Assembly (NCBI GenBank): GCA_958450325.1 | Contig: OY288246.1 | Coordinates: forward strand, 35,830,544-35,894,543 | Length of the DNA: 64,000 nucleotides | Source of the DNA: Agrostemma githago | Lineage: Eukaryota > Streptophyta > Magnoliopsida > Caryophyllales > Caryophyllaceae | Reading direction: 5' to 3' | Shown: piece by piece, positions 24,790 to 33,419 of the stretch | How the letters are laid out: every line of letters starts with the position of its first letter | How positions within the stretch are numbered: position 1 is the stretch's first letter | The notes under the pieces: model-generated | What the model saw: the letters and a program-made list of their open reading frames with translations, nothing else | What the model was told of the DNA's origin: nothing | The model's database searches: none | Program-made: the position numbers and the translations under genes

Positions 24790-25828
24790 GCCCCCTGTGC
24801 GAATTGTAATTCGCTTGCAATTTTATATTGATTTCGAAATTGCCTTTGATTTTCGATGAATCGATGGTTTTGCCGAATTGGGCATGAATATTGTATAATC
24901 CATGCTCGCTTCGGGTTTTTTATGAATCATAAGTTTGGTTGAACCGAATATAAATATTGCTTGAATTTATACCCGATTCTAAGCTTGAACACTCATCGTA
25001 TCCCGCACTCGATTATGGAATCGATATGGAATACTAGAGCGAAGAAAAGAAATAAAATTGATTTGAGTCGTTTTAAGTCAATCAAAACGACATGAATTTC
25101 TCTCCGCGTTTGTAATGTCATAATTGTAACATGACATCTACGTTAGCATCAACAAGAAAATCGGATTGACTGAATTAATTGACTAGATTGTTAGATTAGA
25201 CGCCCAATTATGGAATTGGTATCCAACCTAAAATTGACGCTTTGCTTGAATAATAAAAAAAACTTGATTCCCTCAACTTCTCCGACATCGAAATAAATCC
25301 CTAGGGATTGTGATGTCGGATCCGTGTCAACGGGTTTTGACCCATATTAAAAATACGATGTTTGTTTTTTTAGAAATCAATGAGATATGCGAATTACAAT
25401 AATGGTACAAACGATGTGAAAATTATTGTTGAAATTGACCTATCTCAATAATCGAGTAATCGGGATATCGGAACAAGCGACCGTCAACGCGTGTGCAATA
25501 CACTTGTATATTCGGATTTCCTTGTTCCAATATCACTCATAATCGACACAAATTGATAGGCATTTTAGTGTTTTGGTACTAGTATTATACTATCGATATT
25601 AATGATGCGATAATAACGATAAAAATAAAATAAAGAAAACGCGACCCGTAAGAAGACGACATGACGCGAGAAGGAGGAGGAAAGGAAAAGAAGCGGGGTT
25701 TTGACACCCTCAACCTACATGTTCTTGTCTCGGCGCGGACTCGTAACCATGGCTATAACACAAGAGTCTTCGAGGTTTATGGAGGTTGAGTTATGGTGGC
25801 TCGGGTTTGATGAATCCTAAAGCTAGTT

Positions 25829-25897
25829 TAGGGTTTGCTTAGGGTGTGCTAGGGTTTGTAAAGGATGTAGTATGTGTGTATGGTTGCTTTAGGGTTT
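25829..25897 (-). promoter_or_regulatory. Telo-box cluster in the leader of LTR D
   Basis: Three copies of AAACCCTA (minus strand) lie at 25829-25836, 25850-25857 and 25890-25897, within about 115 bp downstream of the TATA box at 25942-25948. Telo-boxes are known plant promoter and leader elements; a role here is inferred. Confidence 0.5.
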
Positions 25898-25941
25898 CGA
25901 GAATTGTCCAAAAGTGTTGAAGAGGGGTGCATGAGGGTTGC

Positions 25942-25948
25942 TTATATA
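25942..25948 (-). promoter_or_regulatory. TATA box of LTR D
   Basis: TATATAA on the minus strand; the matching copy in the 5' LTR is at 39301-39307. It would drive the genomic RNA. The paired palindromes at 25977-26080 sit 29-132 bp upstream. Confidence 0.6.
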
Positions 25949-25976
25949 GGAAAAGCTAGGGCTTCGGTTTAGGGTT

Positions 25977-26080
25977 ACTCGACCGAGTAGGTGGCTAACT
26001 CGGTCGAGTGGCCCGTTACGCCAGCCGTCGGGCTTGAATAAGGGCCCACTCGATCGAGTGGGTGAGGCACTCGATCGAGT
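25977..26080. repeat. Two phased palindrome pairs upstream of the LTR D TATA box
   Basis: Palindromes start at 25977/25998 and 26048/26069, both pairs with a 9-bp spacer. The same pairs in the 5' LTR are at 39336/39357 and 39407/39428. Confidence 0.9.
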
Positions 26081-26471
26081 GGCCCAGCTGGGTCGCGCGG
26101 GTCACTTGCTTTGGACCGTGACCATGGACATTTGATGAGTTTGAGTTTGAATTGGGCTTTTGATGTTTGAGGGGTTGTTTGGTATGTCTCGGAAATGACT
26201 TTGACCGGGATTGACCCAATCGTGACGAGTCGGTTTTAATTCTGGTGTCGGTTTCGGCCCAAATTAGCCTTGTTTGATTGGAAAGGGCCCGCTGGGCTTG
26301 GATTTGAGGTTGCTTTTGTGAGATTTGTACTCTGTAAGTGTGTTAGCCAGCGATTAATGGATTTGAGCCCGTATCCGAGCGCCTATAAGCATGTTAGCGT
26401 CTGATCATCATCGGGTGTTTTTTTTGGGAAACTACCATAGACACCTGGCAGTCAAAATACGGGTGTCTACA

Positions 26472-26640
26472 GAGCCCCCACTCTGACTGAGGCTTGGACA
26501 GGGCGAAAGTCAGAGTATCCACCAGGCCAATCGAGGATTGAAACCTGGCGGACTTTCGGCCGGGTCGTTTATAGTCCATTAGACTTGCGTGAAGGGCTCG
26601 CCAGCCGTAAGCTAGAAGTCATACCTGAGCTGATAACTCT
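26472..26640 (-). other. Polypurine tract and conserved pre-LTR block of element D
   Basis: On the minus strand CAGAGTGGGGGCTC (26472-26485) touches the 3' LTR. About 150 bp before it match the same region of elements A and G. Confidence 0.75.
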
Positions 26641-27024
26641 GTGGGGAATTGGACTTATCGCGTAAGCCCTGGGTGCGCCTGTATGTAGACTCATCCCTTG
26701 AAATGCCGTCGTTGGCTTCCGCTGGGGAATTATCGTGGGCTGCACGTCCCTGTTTGAGTCGTACCTGTACGAGTCAGGTAAAGTGCATGCAACACATAGG
26801 TAGTAAAATGACTCGCGCTGGGGAGAAAATGATTTTGAAAATTTGAATTTTTGAAATTTTGAAAATTTGAAATTTTGAGTTTTGGAAACTTTGAGATTTT
26901 TGACTTCTAACAAGGATTAGGAAAGTTTGGGATGAAGATTTTCGAGCCAGTATCGAGACTAGGATTGCGGTTTGATTCCAATTAGGATTAGGAAACTTTC
27001 CTAAACGGTTTGCAAGGTTAATGC

Positions 27025-27032
27025 TATATATA
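27025..27032 (+). promoter_or_regulatory. TATA box of the antisense gene in element D
   Basis: TATATATA in the context GCTATATATAGCC lies 120 bp before the ATG at 27145, followed by a CT/A-rich leader with the repeated phrase GAGAAAGTCTCT. It faces opposite to the element's own transcription, so the antisense gene seems to have its own promoter. Confidence 0.65.
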
Positions 27033-27269
27033 GCCCCTCCCTGCTCTTGATTTTCTTCATAAGTCACAAAACAACCCTTCCTTAAGAGAAAGTCTCTCTA
27101 ATTCACTTGAGAAAGTCTCTTCGTCTTCTTTAAGAAGTTTAGCCATGTGGATCGATAGGTTGAGTGTGATGTTGCAGGAGTGGTCCCGTCGCTTTAGGGA
27201 CGCAGATAGGGTGGCTTTGAATCAGACGGGGATAACCCAATTGTACTCGTTCCGTCAGATGGTGGTTGA

Positions 27270-27586
27270 CCGCTATTTTCTGGATGCTTGCTTGGCTTAT
27301 TGGGACGACATATATCATGTCTTTGCTTTCCCTCGGGGCGAAGTCTGCCCTCACAAATAATAATCAAGGATGAATCGGTCGCCAGCGGTCCCGTATACGC
27401 AAGCATCGGGTTGACCATACGGATTCATAAGGTCATTATGCATACGGTAGGCATGTCCACAACCCGATATCGCCATATCATGAGTCGGCTTATCGGGCCA
27501 GTCCCCGCTATTTTCTGGATGCTTGCTTGGCTTATTGGGACGACATATATCATGTCTTTGCTTTCCCTCGGGGCGAAGTCTGCCCT
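27270..27586 (+). repeat. 82-bp direct repeat with 153-bp filler, breaking the antisense gene
   Basis: Bases 27270-27351 and 27505-27586 are identical over 82 bp. The 153 bp between them (27352-27504) are unrelated to the gene. The net gain of 235 bp (one base over a multiple of three) explains exactly why the reading frame changes across it. Confidence 0.92.
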
Positions 27587-28021
27587 TTAACTGAGGAGAT
27601 TGCAGCTATAGGAGGATGGAATCCGATACTCCGTCCCGCCGTCCCGTACTCGATCTATGATCCGAGGAGGAAGTTGAGAGAATTTCTAGGGCTTTCTCAC
27701 AACGAGGTATCCCGCATGATGGATGGTGATAAAATTTCTCTGATCGACTTGGCTGAGAAGTTTATGAATTCACTTGATGTTCGGGTTAGACCGGCTTATA
27801 GCCGTAGGGCTTTCTCTTTTTGCATGCTTCATGTATATGCTTTCGAGGGTCATATGGATCTGTTATCCTGTATGGGAAGCACCCGTCTTCTGACCGTAGT
27901 GGATCTGATGGAGACTGAGCATAGCCCGACTTGGTTGATTACGGGCGAGATTATCCAAGGATTGGACGATCGCAAAAGGGACTCATCCATTCGTCTTACC
28001 GGGAGCACCCGTTTGTTGCAA

Positions 28022-28336
28022 GTATGTCACTTGACCTCTTTATTCAATTTTTCAATTTTTTGATTTTTTTTTTGCGAATTTTTTTTTACTACAGGGGGTA
28101 CTCGATCGAGTCACCTGAGCACTCGGTCGAGTACCCTCGATGGAACTCTCCTGATCTGTCTTCGGAGGTGCCACTCGATCGAGTCACCCTGGCACTCGAT
28201 CGAGTGCCCTCGTAAAGAGCCTCCTGTTTGCGTTCAGGGGTACTAATCGATCGCGTGTCCCAAGCACTCGATCGAGTGGCCTTTAGGCGAACGCCTATTT
28301 TGCCCTGGAATCTCATGCTTTTGTTTCCTTTTGCAG
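28022..28336 (+). other. Intron of the antisense gene, with three palindrome pairs
   Basis: The 315-bp intron begins GTATGT and ends TTTTGCAG after a T-rich tract. Exon frames agree in phase 0 on both sides (Gln before, Ile-Trp after). Inside are six 12-bp palindromes at 28100/28121, 28173/28194 and 28245/28266, each pair with a 9-bp spacer; the 28245 copy has two mismatches. Exon sequence contains none. Confidence 0.85.
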
Positions 28337-29333
28337 ATTTGGCTATATGAGAGACTATCAGTGATAGATCCTCCTCTTGATGCGGGCAGCTACCGTCATA
28401 ACCAGGTGATGACGAGGAGGCGGGCCATTGACTTTTCTCGTCAGATTACGCAGAAGTACTGGGACGAGGTTTTGTCTTTTCATGGCGGCCCGCTAATTCG
28501 ATGGGTAGTTCCATGGTGGCCCATCTACCTTTGGAGTAGCTTGGACCCGAGGGACAGAGCCCGCTATCAGGTGATCCTTTCTTTCAAGCAGACGGTTCAT
28601 CTCTATCCAGATCGCATACTAAGGCAGTACGGATGGACTCAGCGAATCCCTGAAGTTGAAGCGGTTGTGAGTGACCCTACCCAGTTGACTGATGTAATGT
28701 GTGATACCTGGATGCAAAGGTGGTACACACGGCATACTTGGCCTATTGTCAAATCTCGCCACTCAATCTGGGTTTCGGATTCTTATACGAAGTGGACCAA
28801 AGCAGGAGATGCTAAAGCCCGAGCTGCTTTGAAAGTCGATGAAGCCTTCGATCTGCTGAGAAGGGAGCAAGCCAAAGACAACAGGGGGTTCTTTGATGAA
28901 GGAGACACTCCAGCTACCCTGGTTCGTCTAATGTCCGGTCACAAGAAGAAGACTAAGACTCAAGCTGAAGGGTCTAGTGCTAAAGGTGCTTGGGGGAAGG
29001 TGAGCCCCCAGATGGACTTGGAAAGGAGACTGGGCCCAAGACTACCCGTGCAGGACCGACTTGGCCCACGGGATAGACTGCCTGAGCATGTGCGGGCCCG
29101 ACTTGGGCCGAAGATCGTGATTGAAGACCCGTCGCCAAAGAAACGGGACCGGGCTAAAGAGGTTTCACTTGTGATTCGGGAACGCTCCCTACCACCCCGA
29201 AGACCTCAGGCTCCACGCGACCCGAAGGACAAGGGGAAGGGGAAGATGCCCGGATACTAGTCTCCTTATTTTATTATTTGAATATTATTATTATTTTCGT
29301 GGTGTGATTTTTCGTGTGTATGCCGTTTTGGCG

Positions 29334-29388
29334 TTTTTTTTTTTTTTTTTTTTTTTTGTAATCCCGAGTTTATCGAGATATTAATAAA
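29334..29388 (+). terminator. T-run and poly(A) signal after the antisense gene
   Basis: A run of 24 T's (29334-29357) is followed by AATAAA at 29383-29388, about 125 bp after the stop. This suits 3' end formation of the antisense mRNA. Confidence 0.55.
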
Positions 29389-29434
29389 AGACATATTATT
29401 GAACAGCCGTTCCCGTCTTTTTGTTTATTGCAAT

Positions 29435-29488
29435 GGTTGTACCCTTTTGAAGGGTCGCCTACGTATCCGCAAATGGCGGAATCAAACC
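29435..29488 (-). other. Conserved hairpin block downstream of pol (element D)
   Basis: Two small hairpins, ACCCTT/AAGGGT and CCGC/GCGG, flank GCCTACGTAT. Element G has the same block at 47103-47158 with changed loops but retained stems. It lies about 190 bp beyond the pol stop and may be a structured RNA element. Confidence 0.6.
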
Positions 29489-29676
29489 TAACGTAGTTCA
29501 AAATTGATTTGATTGATTTATTTTTTTTGCAATTTTCGAAATACATCAGGATTATTAATTCAGGATGTGCGACAGTAGAATAGTTAATTCTAGCTTATTG
29601 ACTTGTCTAAAATTTTGAAAATTTATAAAAAGGACAAATTTTTATAAATTTTTGCAAATGACATTGAGACGGGGGT

Positions 29677-32600
29677 TTATGGGTAGTAGCGCTTCAGCTG
29701 GTCCAAGTTGATTGGGTTGACGAATTCGTTCCCGTCCAAGTCTGTCAGCATCACATCTCCTCCTGACAGGACCTTCTTGACTAAGTATGGCCCAGCCCAG
29801 TTGGGTTTGAATTTACCCCTTGGGTCAACCGGTAGTATGGCACAAACCGATTTTAGGACCAGATCCCCTTCCTTGATGTTCCTGGGCCTAACCCGTTTGT
29901 TAAAAGCCCGTTGGATCCTTTTTTGATATATTTGAATGTCGTGGAGAGCCCGGGATCGCCGTTCGTCTAAAAGGACTAGCGAATCGTATCAAGCTTGGAC
30001 CCAGTCTGCCTCGGGTACTTGGCTTTCAAGTAGGATCCTAAGGGATGGCACCTCTAGCTCGACTGGTTGGACCGCTTCCATTCCGTATGTCAAGTAATAC
30101 GGGGTTGCCCCGGTCGCAGTGCGGATTGAGGTTCGATATCCCCACAGGGCAAAAGGTATTTTATCGGGCCAGTCCCGGTAATTCTCAGCCATCTTTTTAA
30201 GTATGGTGACAATTGTTTTATTGGCCGCTTCTACGGCTCCATTTGTTTGAGGTCGGTAAGGCGAAGATGTATGTCTTTGAATTTTGTACTTTGCCAGCAA
30301 TACAGCAGTTTCAGCTTGAAAGTGGGTCCCGTGATCGCTGATGAATTCGTGAGGGATCCCATACCGGCATATTATTTTATTTTGGATAAATTTGGCCACG
30401 TGCTTGGCGTTCAAGACACGGTATGACTCGGCTTCGACCCATTTGGTGAAGTAGTCGATGACCACTAGAATGAAGCAATGACCTCCCGTCCCGGAAGGAT
30501 GCACCTTTCCAATTATGTCAATACCCCATGTCGAAAACGGCCATGGTGATGTCATGGTATATAATAGGGAAGATGGCATGTGCTGTACATTGGCGAAGAT
30601 CTGACAGTTGTGGCAGTGTTTGACATACAACTGACAGTCTGTTTCCATGGTGTTCCAATAGTACCCGAGCCTCATGATTTTTCGGGCTAGCATATGGGCG
30701 TTCATATGCGGGCCGTTTTCGCCTTCATGGACCTCGGCCATGACCTTTTCGGCCTGTATTTTGTCGATGCATAGGAGTAGAGCCCCCTGTGCCGTCTTTT
30801 TGTACAATTGCCCGTCATCAGTTCGAACAAATTGGGTTGCTAATCTTCGTAGGGCCTTTTTGGCCCGATTTTCAACTTCCGGGGGGTACTCTCCCGTTGT
30901 CAGGTAGGTTAGGACAGCTTGATACCAAGGCTCCGGGTTAGTTATCTCGATATCCAGAATGGCGTGGATGTAGGCCGGCTCGGACCGTCTTTCGACGCAG
31001 ATTGGCATGCTGGTTAGGTGATCCGGGATGTTCAGTAAAGATGCTAATTTGGAAAGTGCATCTGCGAACTGATTCTCTTCCCGGGGCAGATAAATGTATT
31101 CTACCTTTTGAAATTGTTTCTCTAGAACCCTTACCCGTGCTTGGTAAGCCACGAGATTGGCATTCCGATTTTTCCATTTTTGGAGTGCTTGATTGATGAC
31201 TAATGATGAATCACCGTGGACCCGGAGGTTTGTTACCCCTAAATCAGCGGCGGCTTGCAACCCGTGAATGCATGCTTCGTATTCGGCTGCGTTGTTGGTC
31301 ACGTCGAAGTCCAACTTGATGGATAAAGGAGTGTGTTCCCCTCGAGGTGAAATTAACAGGATTCCGACCCCAAATCCTCTGAAGTTGGATGCCCCATCGA
31401 AATATAGATCCCATACTTCCGTATCGGTATGGAATATGTCTTCATCAGGAAAGGCCCATGTATCGGTGTGGCCTTCTTCGGATATTGGGCTGTCAGCGAG
31501 GAACTCGGCAACTACCCGGCCTTTGATGGCTTTTAATGGTACAAATTTGAGGTCGAACTCGGATAACATTAAAGTCCACCTTGACATCCTGCCATTGAGG
31601 ATGGGCTTCTCAAATAAGTACTTGATAGGATCCATTTTGGATAACACATGCACCTCGTGACTGAGCATGTAATGTCGGAGCTTTTTAGTGGCCCAAACCA
31701 ATGCTAGGCACGTCTTTTCGAGCATTGTATATTTGCACTCATATTCGAGGAACTTTTTACTGATGTAGTAAATAGCCCATTCTTCTGAATCAACTGTCTG
31801 GGCCAGCATAGCCCCCATGGCTGTCTCGGTCGTTGTTAGGTATAACGACAAAGGCAAATCGGGTTGAGGTGGCATTAGTACTGGCGGAGCAGACAGAATC
31901 TCCTTGATTTTATCGAAAGCCGCTTGACATTTTTCGTCCCACAGCACCCGTTCTCCGATTTTTAGCTTTTTGAAGATGGGTTCGCATACCATGGTTAGTT
32001 TCGAAATGAACCGGCTGATGTATTGGACTTTTCCGAGGAACCCCCTTATTTCCTTTTCGGTCTTGGGTGGTTGCATCTCGGTGATGGCTTTGATTTTAGC
32101 TGGGTCGACCTCGATGCCGCGTTGGCTAACGATATGGCCCAGTAATTTGCCCGACGTCACCCCAAAACTGCATTTTTGTGGGTTCAGTCTCATGTTGTAT
32201 TTACGTAGCCGGGTGAAGAACTTTCTTAGGGCTGAAATGTGCCCGCTTCGGTCCTTAGATTTGACGATCATGTCGTCCACATAGACCTCCACTTCCTTAT
32301 GCATCATGTCGTGGAGCAAAGTAGTGGCAGTCCGTTGATAAGTGGCCCCGGCGTTGATAAGCCCAAATGGCATGACGGTGTAACAGTAAGTACCCCAAGG
32401 TGTAATGAAGGTGGTCTTACCCATGTCCTCTTCTGCCATTTTAATCTGATTGTACCCGGCATACCCGTCCATGAACGATAGAAGGGCATGATCGGCCGTA
32501 TTATCCACCAGTAGGTCGATGTGTGGTAACGGAAAATCGTCTTTTGGGCTTGCCTTGTTAAGATCCCAGAAGTCCACGCAAACCCGCACCTTGCCGTCCT

Positions 32601-33336
32601 TCTTGGGTACCGGCACGATGTTTGCAACCCAGTTTGGATATTCAGACACTTGTATAAAGCCTGCTTTAAATTGTTTATCGACCTCTTCCTTGACTTTAAG
32701 AGACCACTCGGGCTTCATTCTTCTGAGTTTTTGCTTTACCGGCTTGCACCCATCTTTGATGGGTATTCGGTGTTCGGCTATCTCCCGGTCTATACCCGGC
32801 ATGTCCTTGTAGGACCATGCAGAGACATCTTTGAATTCCTGGAGGAGGTCTGCGAATTGTTTTCTTTCCTCTGGATCTAAAGATAGGCCCAGCTTAAGCA
32901 TCTGGGGCTCCAAGGTGGTTCCCACATTGATGGACTCGGTTTCTTCGATTACCGGATCTCGGGATTCCCTTTGCTCTAGCTGCTTGACCAGATGTTGAGG
33001 TAGGGGTACCTGTTCATCGGGTTTCTCAATGTCATTGCATATAAAATTTTTGAAATTGAGAAAATTTTGGAAATAAGACAAGTCGTAAGTAGAACGGTGT
33101 TCGTTGTTATTATTGATGGTAAATTTTGAAAATAGCTCGAACAGAGCTGCCATCTGATCATTGGTCAGTGGCGGTATAGGGAGAGGTCTTGGGACAGGCC
33201 CCGAGACCTCAGTGGATAAAGGAAGAGGGGTTACAGACTCGACTTTACCACCAGACCCTCTAGACTCGGACTCGCACTCCGACTCTGACTCTGACTCAGA
33301 CTCGGTATCCGGCATGTCTCCCTCGCCGGTGGTCAA
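29677..33336 (-). pseudogene. pol: Tat-type pol: RT, RNase H, second RNase H, integrase; one nonsense codon
   Basis: An acidic Ser/Glu tract near the start is followed by reverse transcriptase (VPKKDGKVRVCVDF, MPFGLINAGATYQR, catalytic YVDD at about residues 351-354). A first RNase H comes next, then a second archaeal-type RNase H (LYFDGASNFRG, NNAAEYEACIHGL, VHGDSSLVI) that is diagnostic of the Tat lineage. Integrase follows, with HCHNCQ, WGIDIIG (about residue 935), FISDHGTHF and NGAVEAANK. A TGA at 29989-29991 stands where CGA (Arg) is likely; the frame stays open beyond it for about 103 codons to TAA at 29677-29679, through the integrase C-terminal domain. The stretch VCVDFWDLNKASPKDD has Trp where the family usually has Arg, another C-to-T change. 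The frame is open upstream of 33336 and overlaps the end of gag-pro in the -1 frame, so no own start is expected. Confidence 0.92.
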
Positions 33337-33419
33337 CTTGTAGACCCGTCCTTGACCGTCGGTCCATTTTACGGTCTTCCTCCAAGCCCTCGTTTCGGTG
33401 TTGGCGCCGACCTCGGTGA

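Larger units (their letters stand above)
23782..26471 (-). mobile_element. 3' LTR of element D
   Basis: On the minus strand it runs from TGTAGACACC to CATGTCCACA. A TATA box (TATATAA, minus strand) is at 25942-25948. Two palindrome pairs lie just upstream of it (25977-26080) and four pairs downstream (24569-24789). The conserved late block (about 24040-24160) and a primer-site-like decamer (23884-23893) follow. Confidence 0.93.
27145..29260 (+). pseudogene. Antisense gene of element D, plant-mobile-domain-like, two exons
   Basis: This gene is encoded opposite to gag and pol, between pol and the 3' LTR. Exon 1 runs 27145-28021 and exon 2 28337-29260 (stop TAG 29258-29260), joined in phase 0. 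The protein resembles the plant mobile domain (aminotransferase-like) family: an FAFPRGEVCPLTEEI stretch like the family's FHLPHGEMTITLDDV signature, then hydrophobic and Trp-rich segments (IRWVVPWWPIYLW). The C-terminus is basic and Pro/Arg-rich (PRDPKDKGKGKMPGY). A 235-bp duplication inside exon 1 breaks the frame after codon 69, at GEVCP; without it about 521 codons would be open. Antisense genes here are known from Tat elements, but function is unknown. Own TATA box, leader, intron and poly(A) signal make it a complete transcription unit. Confidence 0.8.

Noticed and set aside
27490..30180. Shared 16-mer TTATCGGGCCAGTCCC between the 153-bp filler and pol
   Set aside because: One 16-bp match in a window this size can arise by chance and the flanks do not match.
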